This document shows positions 52,701 through 60,936 of a stretch of DNA of 64,000 bases, in pieces. The notes under the pieces are model-generated. The model saw only the letters and a program-made list of their open reading frames with translations, had not been told where the DNA came from and searched no databases. Every line of letters starts with the position of its first letter. Position 1 is the stretch's first letter. Origin of the DNA: Streptomyces deccanensis. Its GTDB lineage: Bacteria; Actinomycetota; Actinomycetes; Streptomycetales; Streptomycetaceae. Position numbers and translations under genes: made by a program. The stretch is taken from contig NZ_CP092431.1 in NCBI RefSeq assembly GCF_022385335.1, forward strand, positions 2,666,001 to 2,730,000, written 5' to 3'.

Positions 52701-53322
52701 CCAGCAGACCGTCGCGGACCCGGTGCTCGATCTCGATGCCGTGGTCCATCAGCTCCAGGAAGTACCGGTCCTTGCCGAAGATGTCCTGGTACTCGGCGGC
52801 CGACTTCAGGGCCTCGTCGAACTGGCCGAGGCGCAGCCGGGTCTGCAGCTCGCCGGAGGGGCAGCCCGTGGAGGCGATGAGCCCCTCGGACCACTGGGAG
52901 ATGGTCTCCTTGTCCATCCGGGGCCACTTCTGCAGCCAGCCCTCGGCGTACGCGTCGGAGGAGAGCTTGAAGAGGTTGTGCAGGCCGGTCTTGTTCGCCG
53001 CCCAGATCGTCTTGTGGGTGTAACCACCGGAACCGGACACGTCGTCCCGCTTCTGGTGGGGCTGGCCCCACTGGATCTTGCGCTTGTTGCGCCGGGACTC
53101 CGGGGCGACGTACGCCTCGATGCCGATGATCGGGGTGACGCCGGCCTTCTTCGCGGAGTGGAAGAAGTCGTACGCCCCGTGCAGGTTGCCGTGGTCGGAC
53201 ATGGCGATGTGGGTCATGCCCATCTCGTTGCACGCCTCGAACATGTCCTTCAGCCGCGCGGCACCGTCCAGCAGCGAGTACTGGGTGTGGACGTGCAGGT
53301 GCGTGAACGGCGGCTTTGACAC
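49783..53322 (-). CDS. dnaE: DNA polymerase III alpha subunit
   Basis: The 1179-aa replicative polymerase has an N-terminal PHP domain ([26 protein letters not shown]), the palm with catalytic Asp in [40 protein letters not shown], the finger/thumb part, a helix-hairpin-helix, and a C-terminal OB domain ([30 protein letters not shown]). GTG at 53322 with GGAGG ten bases upstream. It is the DnaE1 type. The gene is divergent from the DUF2252 gene. Confidence 0.96.
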   Translation of the reverse strand: [1179 protein letters not shown]

Positions 53323-53536
53323 GGCTTCGGCCTCCAGGGGACACAGGGAAAACAGGCGTGAACGACTTCCCCACGGGCTGCGGACAGTCTGGGGGACAGC
53401 GTCGAAGTCTATGCCTCGGCACTGACACGGCGAGGGGTGTCCCCCGTACCTTTCGGGGAGGAGTCGTGGGCACTCCCGTGCGCGCTCGCACGTTGTGATG
53501 TCGACCCACCCGTGATCCACCAGGAGGCACCCAGCG

Positions 53537-54886
53537 ATGTCGGTTCCGAAGCTCAACGACGAGCGACGCGGTGAGGAGATCCTCGCCGTCTTCGACACCG
53601 CCTTCGGCCAGCTCCTGGCCGCCGACCCGGCCGCGTTCCGCGTGAAGTTCCGGAAGATGGCGGCCTCGGCCTTCGCGTTCTACCGGGGCACGGCGTGCCT
53701 GTTCTACAAGGACCTGGAGGAGGAGAACGCCGGGCGGGGTGGTGGGAGCGAAGGTGCCGGACCGTACCTGGACGAGCGCACCTCGCGCGTGTGGATCCAC
53801 GGCGACCTGCACGCGGAGAACTTCGGCACGTACATGGACTCCACGGGCCGCCTGATCTTCAACGTGAACGACTTCGACGAGGCGTACGTCGCCCCCTTCA
53901 CCTGGGACCTGAAGCGCTTCGCCGCCTCCGTGGCGCTCATCGGGTACGCGAAGGCGCTCAGCGACGAGCAGATCACGGAGCTGGTGGAGATCTACGCGGC
54001 CGCCTACCGCGAGCGGATCCACGCCATAGCGACCGGCGCCAAGCGGGACGAGGTGCCTCCGTTCACGCTGGACACCGCCCAGGGCCCGCTGCTGGACGCG
54101 CTGCGTGACGCCCGCTCGCTGACCCGCTTCGGCCTCCTGGACTCGATGACGGAGATCCGCGACTTCGAGCGCCGCTTCGCGCCGGGCGGCGGCTCCATCG
54201 AGCTGGACGCGGCCACGCGCTACAAGGTGCTGGCCGCCTTCGACGGCTATCTGGAGACGCTCCCGGAGTCGTCCCTGACCCGCCCCGACTCGTACCGGGT
54301 GAAGGACGTCGTCGGCCGCCGGGGCATCGGTATCGGCTCGGCGGGCCTGCCGTCGTACAACATCCTGCTGGAGGGGCAGAGCGACGCCCTGGAGAACGAC
54401 GTCGTGATCTACATCAAGCAGGCCCAGACCCCGGCCGTCTCCCGGCACATCACCGACCAGCGGATCCGTGACTACTTCGAGCACGAGGGCCACCGCACGG
54501 TGATCTCGCAGCGCGCCCTCCAGGCGCACGCGGACCCCTGGCTGGGCTGGACCGAGCTGGACGGCGCCGGGCAGCTGGTCGCCGAGGTCTCGCCGTACGC
54601 GGTGGACCTGGACTGGAGCGACATCGACGACCCGGAGGAGATCGCGGCGGTCGTCGCCGACCTCGGCCGGGCCACGGCCACGATGCACGCGGCGGCGGAC
54701 GACCTGACCGGGCAGTCCCTGGTGCCGTTCTCCACGGAGCGGGCCATCGACGCGGCGATCGCGGCGGACGAGGAGGGCTTCGCCCCGCTCCTGGTGGACT
54801 TCGCCCACGCGTACGGGGCCCGCGCGCGTGCGGACCACCAGATCTTCGTCGACCTCTTCCGCAACGGCCGGATCCCCGGCCTGTAG
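53537..54886 (+). CDS. DUF2252 kinase-like protein
   Basis: The 449-aa protein has HGDLHAENFGTYMDSTG (about residues 90-106) and FNVNDFDEAYVAPFTWDLKRFAAS (about 111-134). These resemble the catalytic loop and metal Asp of aminoglycoside phosphotransferase-like kinases, though the rest is the DUF2252 fold. GTACLFYKDL in the N terminus is also typical. The substrate is unknown. The ATG follows AGGAGG. It stands alone and divergent from dnaE. Confidence 0.85.
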   Translation: MSVPKLNDERRGEEILAVFDTAFGQLLAADPAAFRVKFRKMAASAFAFYRGTACLFYKDLEEENAGRGGGSEGAGPYLDERTSRVWIHGDLHAENFGTYMDSTGRLIFNVNDFDEAYVAPFTWDLKRFAASVALIGYAKALSDEQITELVEIYAAAYRERIHAIATGAKRDEVPPFTLDTAQGPLLDALRDARSLTRFGLLDSMTEIRDFERRFAPGGGSIELDAATRYKVLAAFDGYLETLPESSLTRPDSYRVKDVVGRRGIGIGSAGLPSYNILLEGQSDALENDVVIYIKQAQTPAVSRHITDQRIRDYFEHEGHRTVISQRALQAHADPWLGWTELDGAGQLVAEVSPYAVDLDWSDIDDPEEIAAVVADLGRATATMHAAADDLTGQSLVPFSTERAIDAAIAADEEGFAPLLVDFAHAYGARARADHQIFVDLFRNGRIPGL

Positions 54887-54979
54887 CCGTCCGAGCCGTC
54901 CGGCATCCTTTCGAACTCGTCACTCACAGGGGCCCTTTAGCGGTCCCTTACGGGTGAACGTGGGAGACTCTCCGACGCC

Positions 54980-55663
54980 ATGGACATATCCGGGACCCAC
55001 TTCAGAGCCGTACGCGCGGTGCTGTTCACGACGGTCGTCGTGACGCTCGGCACCGCGTCACACGTGCTGCTGTCCGGGGTCCCGCTCCCGCTGACCACCG
55101 TCGCCGCGATCACCGCCGTCGTCTTCGCCGTCTCGTACGCGCTGGCCGGCCGTGAGCGCGGCTTCGGACGGATCGCCGGCGTACTGATCCCGCTGGAGCT
55201 GGCCGCCGACACGGTGTTCACCGCGGGTCAGCACGCCTGCTACGGCGAGGCGGGCGGCCCCGTCACGGGTCCGCTGCGCCAGGTCGGGCTGGACGTGCTG
55301 TGCGGCGGCAGCGTCGGCGCACCGCTGGCGCGGGTCACCGGCGGCTCCGAACGGGCGGCGACACTGCTGGCGGGCGCCGGTCCGACCGCCGCCTGGCTGC
55401 TGCTCGCCGCGCACATCGGCGTGGGGCTGCTGGCCGCCGCCTGGCTGCGGCGGGGCGAGCGGGCGCTGGCCCAGCTGCTGGAGGCCGCGGTCGCCGCCGG
55501 TTTCCGGCCGCTGCTGCTCGCGGTCGCCTCCGTCCTGGTGCGGCCCGCTCCGGCGGAGCACCGGCCGCGGCGCGTCGCGGACCGTACGGCCACCGCCCGC
55601 ACCCTCCTCTTCGCCCACTCCCTGGGACGGCGTGGACCGCCGTGCTCGGTCACGTTCGCGTGA
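54980..55663 (+). CDS. Hypothetical membrane protein
   Basis: The 227-aa protein has about five membrane helices (LFTTVVVTLGTASHVLL, TTVAAITAVVFAVSYALAG, AATLLAGAGPTAAWLLLAAH). A cysteine-bearing extracellular part (GQHACYGEAGG, LDVLCGG) lies between, and the C terminus is Arg-rich and cytoplasmic. I do not recognise the family with confidence. It precedes the second DsbA-like gene by 78 bases on the same strand; the exposed cysteines would fit a partner of a disulfide enzyme, but this is a guess. Confidence 0.7.
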   Translation: MDISGTHFRAVRAVLFTTVVVTLGTASHVLLSGVPLPLTTVAAITAVVFAVSYALAGRERGFGRIAGVLIPLELAADTVFTAGQHACYGEAGGPVTGPLRQVGLDVLCGGSVGAPLARVTGGSERAATLLAGAGPTAAWLLLAAHIGVGLLAAAWLRRGERALAQLLEAAVAAGFRPLLLAVASVLVRPAPAEHRPRRVADRTATARTLLFAHSLGRRGPPCSVTFA

Positions 55664-55741
55664 CCACCTTCTAGGCACGAGCACCTCCACGTCACACCCA
55701 TCCGCGCACCCCGGGTGCGCGTTTCCCAGGGAGTCACCCTT

Positions 55742-56542
55742 ATGAGCAAGCGGAACAGCAACGCGGCGAAGTCGGCGGCCCGTGAGCGGCTGCGTCTGGA
55801 GCGCGAGCGTCAGGCCAAGCGCGCGAAGGTCAGGCGCCAGGCGATCGTGGCGTCGTCGATCGTCGCGGTCCTCGCGATAGCCGGCGGCATCGGCTACGCC
55901 GTCGTCCAGAACAACAAGCCCACGAAGTGGGAGGCGGCCGCCGACGCCACGGTGGTCGCGCCGGCCAACTCCTCCGGCAAGAACGGCACGACCGTCCTGA
56001 TCGGCGACTCCAAGTCCGACAACGTGGTCCACCTGTACGAGGACCCGCGCTGCCCGGCCTGCGCCAGCTTCGAGCAGACCGTCGGCGAGACGGTGAACAA
56101 GGGCATGGAGGACGGCGACTACAAGCTCTCCTTCACCCTCGGCACCTTCCTCGACGGCAACCTCACGGGCGAGGGCTCGAAGAACGCCCTCAGCGCGCTC
56201 GGCGCCGCCCTGAACGTCAGCCCCGAGGCCTTCCTCGACTACAAGGCGGCGCTGTACTCGGCGAAGTACCACCCGTCGGAGTCGACCGACGAGTTCGCCA
56301 AGGACAGCTATCTGATCAAGGTGGCGAACACGGTCGACGCGCTGAAGAACAACAAGAAGTTCCAGGACGCCGTCGAGAAGGGCACCTACGACGCCTGGGC
56401 GATGCGGATGAGCAAGTCGTTCACCGACGCCGAGGGGGTCGAGTCGACCCCGACCATCAAGATCAACGACAAGACGATCAAGAACCCGTCCTCGGTCGCG
56501 GACTGGGAGACGGCGCTCAAGGACGCGGGCGTCACGAAGTAG
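55742..56542 (+). CDS. Membrane-anchored DsbA-like thioredoxin-fold protein 2
   Basis: The 266-aa protein has a basic cytoplasmic N terminus (MSKRNSNAAKSAARERL...), one membrane helix (about residues 38-58), and a DsbA-like domain with CPAC in EDPRCPACASFEQ and a cis-proline loop ESTPTIKIND. Unlike the paralogue at 25648, it has no other cysteines in the extracellular domain. Its role is probably thiol-disulfide exchange outside the membrane. AGGGAG precedes the ATG. Confidence 0.88.
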   Translation: MSKRNSNAAKSAARERLRLERERQAKRAKVRRQAIVASSIVAVLAIAGGIGYAVVQNNKPTKWEAAADATVVAPANSSGKNGTTVLIGDSKSDNVVHLYEDPRCPACASFEQTVGETVNKGMEDGDYKLSFTLGTFLDGNLTGEGSKNALSALGAALNVSPEAFLDYKAALYSAKYHPSESTDEFAKDSYLIKVANTVDALKNNKKFQDAVEKGTYDAWAMRMSKSFTDAEGVESTPTIKINDKTIKNPSSVADWETALKDAGVTK

Positions 56543-56584
56543 CGACCTGGCGACGTGGTGGCCGTAGCCGCGTGCTCGACGCGA

Positions 56585-56632
56585 CTACGGCTACGGCTAC
56601 GGCTACGGCTACGGCTACGGCTACGGCTACGG
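56585..56632. repeat. CTACGG hexanucleotide tandem array
   Basis: Eight uninterrupted copies of CTACGG lie between two convergent genes. The last copy contains the TAG stop of the lipoprotein gene on the minus strand, and the array lies 43 bases past the stop of the DsbA-like gene. Copy number could vary by slippage without affecting the stop, since units beyond it lie outside the gene. Confidence 0.9.
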
Positions 56633-57277
56633 CGCGATGTACGGCTTGACGCGCTTGCGGTAGTCCTCGGGCCGGACCTCGTTGTAGTACTTGTCGGCGT
56701 CCTCGTCGTCCGAGGTGAAGATGTAGGCCGGGCACTCGTCGGACTCGACCTTGCCGCTGTGCGCGTACTGCTCCTTGCCGGTGCGCGCCTCGACGACCCG
56801 CAGCCGGTACGAGGTGTTGTACGTCTTGATCTTCAGCGGCTTGCCGTCGGCCTCCATGTCGCAGACCTTGCCGGTCGCGGTGGCCTTGGTGCGCTCGACG
56901 CAGACGACCAGCTCCGTCTGGGCCGGCTTGTCCTCGTAGCCGAGGAACCAGCCCTTGGGGAAGTCCCCGTCGAGGGGCACGCTGCTGTTCCAGCCGTCGC
57001 CGGTGCTGTTCATGAGCTGCGCCGGGTGCACCGTCTTCTTCGTACGGTCGTACGCCGGGAGTCCCGCGAAGCCGAGTCCGTCCGTGCAGACCCGCTCCAG
57101 GTCCTGGGTGGTCAGCGGAACCTCCGGCTCGTCGGCGGCGGCACCGGCCGACGACGACGAGCCGGCGCTGCCTCCTCCGGTGCTCCCGGTGCTGCCGCTG
57201 CTCCCGGTGGATGACGAGCACCCGCACAGGACTACACCCAGCACTCCGGCGGCGACCCACACCCGGGCACGCTGCAT
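56627..57277 (-). CDS. Putative lipoprotein
   Basis: The 216-aa protein has a signal peptide with lipobox LCGC at about residues 16-19, then a Ser/Gly/Thr-rich stretch, and a globular part with paired cysteines (RVCTDGLG, VVCVERT, KVCDME, DECPAY). The ATG at 57277 follows AGGGAGG. The four extracellular cysteines may form disulfides, perhaps with help from the nearby DsbA-like protein. No family is recognised. The TAG stop lies in the hexanucleotide array. Confidence 0.82.
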   Translation of the reverse strand: MQRARVWVAAGVLGVVLCGCSSSTGSSGSTGSTGGGSAGSSSSAGAAADEPEVPLTTQDLERVCTDGLGFAGLPAYDRTKKTVHPAQLMNSTGDGWNSSVPLDGDFPKGWFLGYEDKPAQTELVVCVERTKATATGKVCDMEADGKPLKIKTYNTSYRLRVVEARTGKEQYAHSGKVESDECPAYIFTSDDEDADKYYNEVRPEDYRKRVKPYIAP

Positions 57278-57528
57278 CGACGACCTCCCTGCCGAAAGTG
57301 AAAGAAGCAGGCAGGGCATGTCCCCCCGGGTCATGCCCTGTCCCCCCTGCCCTGCCGAGACAGCAGCGTGCCGGAGTCCGGGGCGCCGGGTATCGGGGAA
57401 GATCCCCCATGTAGTTGTGCGGCCCCTGTGAAACCGGGGGCTACTCTGTACGCGCCTCGAAGACGCGTGCGAGGAATGCCCGGAGGGGGTGGCGTACGGG
57501 GGCGGCGCCCCCGGCGTACGGAGGGGAC

Positions 57529-60500
57529 GTGCGCGCGGCGTACGGGAGGCGTACGGGGTTGCCACGACCATCCCGACAGGGCGCAGGGGGCCTTGAGTTG
57601 TCGTCGTTCTCGTTGGAGCCGTCGTTCTCGCTGGAGCCGCCGGTCTCGTCGTTGTCCTCGCCCGCCCTGGTCGGCAGGGAGGCGGAGCGCGAGCTGCTGG
57701 CGGCCGTCGTCCGGGCGGGCCGGGACGGCCGGGGTTCGTCGGTGTTCGTGCTGGGCGAGCCGGGCATCGGCAAGTCCCGGCTCGTCGAGGAAGCCGCCTC
57801 CGCCGCCGCGCACGCCGGGGCGCGTGTCCTGCGCGGACGAGCCGCGTCCGCCGGGCGCGCGGTGCCGTTGCGCCCCCTGGCGGAGGCCGTGTTCTCCGCT
57901 TTACGGGGCGACGGGGCGCCCTCGGACGGGGATCTGGGCCTCTACGAGCCGCTGCTGACCCGGCTGTGCGGGCTGGCGCCGCAGGACGGCGCCCCCCTCG
58001 TCGGGTACGCCGAGGCGGTGCTCCGGCTCCTGCACGTCCTCGGCCGGGACGGCGGCTGCGTCCTGGTGCTGGAGGACCTGCACGACGCGGACGCCGACAC
58101 GCTCGCCATCGTCGACTACCTGACCGACAACCTCTCGGGGCAGCGGACCGTCCTGCTGGCGACCCTGCGCGGCGAGTCCGGCCCGGCGCTCGACCTCGCC
58201 GGGGCCGCCACGTCCCGCCGTACGGCCCGGACGATCCGACTCGCCCGCCTCGGGGCGGCCGACACCGCCGAGCTGGCGGCCCGCTGTCTGGGCCACGACG
58301 CGGCCGAGGACGTCCCGGCCGCGGTACTGAACCGGCTGCACACCGTGTCCGAGGGCGTGCCCTTCGTCGTGGAGGAGCTGCTGCGCGCCATGATCGACGG
58401 GGGCGGTCTCGTCCGGAACGGGGACCGCTGGACGGTGACCGGCTCGCTCGACGCCGGTGTCCCCGCCACCGTCGCCGCGGCCGTCCTGCAGCGCGTGGAC
58501 CAGCTGCCGCCCGCCGGTGTCGCCCTGCTGGAGGCGGCGGCGGTCCTCGGCCGCCGCTTCCCCGTGGACGTCGCCGCCCACGCCGCCGGCCTGGACCGCG
58601 CCACCGCCCTCGCCCAGCTCCGCCACGCCTCGCACGCCCACCTCGTCGCCGACGCCACCACCCCCGCCGACCCCGGCTGGCACTCCTTCCGGCACGCCCT
58701 CACGGCCGACGCCATCACCCGCCGCCTGCTCCCGGCCGAACGGGCGGCCCTGTGCCTGGCGGCGGCGGACGCGATCGAGGGGGCGTGGGGGGTGAGCGGC
58801 GAGAAGACGCCCCCGAGCGGGACGCGTTCCGACGGGCCCACCCCGACACGCCCGACCACCCCAGCCCCAGCGACCCCCGACACGCCGGTCCCCGGGAACA
58901 CCCACTCCTCGGAGCCCCTTGGTGCTCCCGGCCGGACACAACCAGCCGACCCTCCCCGCACCCCGCCCACAGCCGCCGCTCTCTCCCCCGTCTCCCTCGG
59001 CGAGGCCGCCGGTGACGATCTGTACCGGCTCGCCGCGGAGTTGTGCGTCGCCGGGGGCCGGCCGGCGCGGGCGGCCGTGCTGCTCGCCCGGGCCGGTCGG
59101 CAGGCCGTCGCACGGGGCGCGCTGCTGACCGCCGTGGAACTCCTCGACCGGGGCCTGGAACTGATCGCCGACACGCCGGACGCGCCGCCCGAGGCCCTGG
59201 CCCGGCTGCTGGAGGAGCTGCTCGGCACGCTGGTCCTCACCGGGGACGTACGGCGCGTACCCGCACTCGGTGACCGGCTGGACCGTGTCCTGACGGCGGC
59301 CGGCGCGCCGGCCGGCCGACGGGCGGCGGGTTTTCTGACCCGGGCGCGGGCCGCGGCGACCGCGCAGCAGTGGGAGGAGGGCCTGACCGCCGTACGGCAG
59401 GCGAGGGACCTGCTCGGCGACACGCCCGACCCGGCGTCCCGCGCCGCGCTGGACGCGGTCGCTGCCCACCTGGTGCTCAACTCGCGGCGCCCGGACCGGC
59501 TGGAGAGTGCCCGCGCGCTCGCCGAGGGCGCCGTCGCGACCGCGGAGGAGGTGGGGCTGCCGGAGGTGGCGTGCAAAGCGCTCAACATGCTCGGCTACTG
59601 CCTGCGCCCCAAGGACCTGGGCGAGGCCGAGGACGCGTTCGCGCGGCTGGTCGCCACCGCCGAGGCCCACGCGCTGCCGGTGTGGCGGATCCGCGGTCTG
59701 CTGGAACTGGGCGTGCTCGACCGCGTCCGGTTCACCGGCACCGACCGGCTGCTCGCCGCGCGCGCGGCCGCCGAGGACACCGGCGCCGTGCTCATGACCG
59801 CCTGGGCCGACATGCATCTGACCCTCGCCCACATCCTGCGCGACGAGCAGGACCGGGCCACGGAGTCCGCGCGTCGCCTCCGGGAGACGGCCCGCCGACT
59901 GCGGTTGCGCGAGGTGGAGTTGATCGGCGCGGGCGTGGAAGGCATCATCGCCGCCGCGCTCGGGGAGCGGGAGAAGCTCGACGCCACCCTGCGCACGCTG
60001 GAGCGCGCGCTCGCCGGGCGCGGCGCGGGGGCACTCTGGGGCTACGCCGACACCTCCGTGTGGGGCTGGGCCCAGGGCATCTGCTCCCTGCTGCGGGAGG
60101 AACACGACCGCGCGCTGGCGGAGTTCACCGAGGCGGACGCCGTCATGCGGGCGCTGCCCAGCACCCGTGGCGTCACCGGCTTCCTCGGCCCGTACCTGCT
60201 GCTGCGCACATTGCGCGGCACGACCGACTGGGTCGAGCTCGACGGCCCCGGCACCGGGCGGCTCGCCCAGGTGCACTGGGACCGTCCCTTCGCCGGCTGG
60301 TCCCGGGCCGTCCTGCTGGGCCGCGAGGGCCGGGCCGCCGAGGCCGCCAAGACGGCGGAGGAGGCCCTGACCGACACCGCCGCGATCCCGCTGGCCGCCC
60401 ACCTCTGTCTGCGGCTGGGCGCGCAGGCCGCACTCGCCGACGGCTGGGGCCGCCCCGTCGAATGGCTGCGCGCGGCCGAGCAGTTCTTCCACGAGCGGGG

Positions 60501-60801
60501 CACGACCCGGGTGTCCGCCGCGTGCCGGGCGCTGCTGCGCGACGCCGGTTCGCCCGTGCCGCGCCGCCGCCAGGGCCACGACACGATCCCGGCGGAGCTG
60601 CGCCGCGTGGGGGTGACCGCCCGGGAGTACGAGGTGCTGCGTCTGCTCGCCGCCAGGCTCGGCAACCAGGAGATCGCCGACCACCTCTTCCTCTCGCCCC
60701 GCACCGTCGAGAAGCACCTCGCCAGCCTCCGCCACCGCACCGACAGCCCCGACCGCGCGGCCCTGATCGCCCTGGCCAGACGCTATGCCGGGGACCGGTG
60801 A
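57529..60801 (+). CDS. LuxR-family transcriptional regulator with AAA ATPase domain (LAL type)
   Basis: About 1090 aa. Near the N terminus are Walker A GEPGIGKSRL and, later, Walker B LVLEDLHDAD, followed by a winged-helix-like segment and TPR-like helices. The C terminus is a LuxR helix-turn-helix (LTAREYEVL-type, here VTAREYEVLRLLAARLGNQEIADHLFLSPRTVEKHL). Between the ATPase and the TPR part is a Pro/Thr/Ser-rich insert (about bases 58790-58990) that looks disordered. LAL proteins are large positive regulators; the inducer and targets are unknown. The start is uncertain: GTG at 57529 (after GGAGG) or TTG at 57598. Confidence 0.85.
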   Translation: MRAAYGRRTGLPRPSRQGAGGLELSSFSLEPSFSLEPPVSSLSSPALVGREAERELLAAVVRAGRDGRGSSVFVLGEPGIGKSRLVEEAASAAAHAGARVLRGRAASAGRAVPLRPLAEAVFSALRGDGAPSDGDLGLYEPLLTRLCGLAPQDGAPLVGYAEAVLRLLHVLGRDGGCVLVLEDLHDADADTLAIVDYLTDNLSGQRTVLLATLRGESGPALDLAGAATSRRTARTIRLARLGAADTAELAARCLGHDAAEDVPAAVLNRLHTVSEGVPFVVEELLRAMIDGGGLVRNGDRWTVTGSLDAGVPATVAAAVLQRVDQLPPAGVALLEAAAVLGRRFPVDVAAHAAGLDRATALAQLRHASHAHLVADATTPADPGWHSFRHALTADAITRRLLPAERAALCLAAADAIEGAWGVSGEKTPPSGTRSDGPTPTRPTTPAPATPDTPVPGNTHSSEPLGAPGRTQPADPPRTPPTAAALSPVSLGEAAGDDLYRLAAELCVAGGRPARAAVLLARAGRQAVARGALLTAVELLDRGLELIADTPDAPPEALARLLEELLGTLVLTGDVRRVPALGDRLDRVLTAAGAPAGRRAAGFLTRARAAATAQQWEEGLTAVRQARDLLGDTPDPASRAALDAVAAHLVLNSRRPDRLESARALAEGAVATAEEVGLPEVACKALNMLGYCLRPKDLGEAEDAFARLVATAEAHALPVWRIRGLLELGVLDRVRFTGTDRLLAARAAAEDTGAVLMTAWADMHLTLAHILRDEQDRATESARRLRETARRLRLREVELIGAGVEGIIAAALGEREKLDATLRTLERALAGRGAGALWGYADTSVWGWAQGICSLLREEHDRALAEFTEADAVMRALPSTRGVTGFLGPYLLLRTLRGTTDWVELDGPGTGRLAQVHWDRPFAGWSRAVLLGREGRAAEAAKTAEEALTDTAAIPLAAHLCLRLGAQAALADGWGRPVEWLRAAEQFFHERGTTRVSAACRALLRDAGSPVPRRRQGHDTIPAELRRVGVTAREYEVLRLLAARLGNQEIADHLFLSPRTVEKHLASLRHRTDSPDRAALIALARRYAGDR

Positions 60802-60936
60802 CCGCCGGGGGAACGGCTCCCCGAAGCCCTGATCGCGGAGTCCGATCCGACGAACAACGCACGGCTGTCTGAACATTGAGCGGATTTCGGGCTTCTGTCT
60901 TACCTCCGGCCCTACCCATCAGTAATCTCATCCGCC

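Noticed and set aside
49678..54838. Very long frames on both strands over dnaE and the DUF2252 gene (1213 and 1700 aa)
   Set aside because: They run opposite or out of frame to dnaE and the DUF2252 gene and lack any protein motif; shadow frames.
57312..57340. 9-bp inverted repeat upstream of the lipoprotein gene
   Set aside because: It lies in a divergent gap, is short, and no known operator matches it.
57901..60876. 991-aa minus-strand frame over the LuxR-family regulator
   Set aside because: No domains, no ribosome site, and antisense to a gene with clear Walker and HTH motifs.
60802..60936. PHO box upstream of phoD
   Set aside because: Only scattered GTTC-like pieces are present; no pair of 11-base direct repeats fits the consensus.
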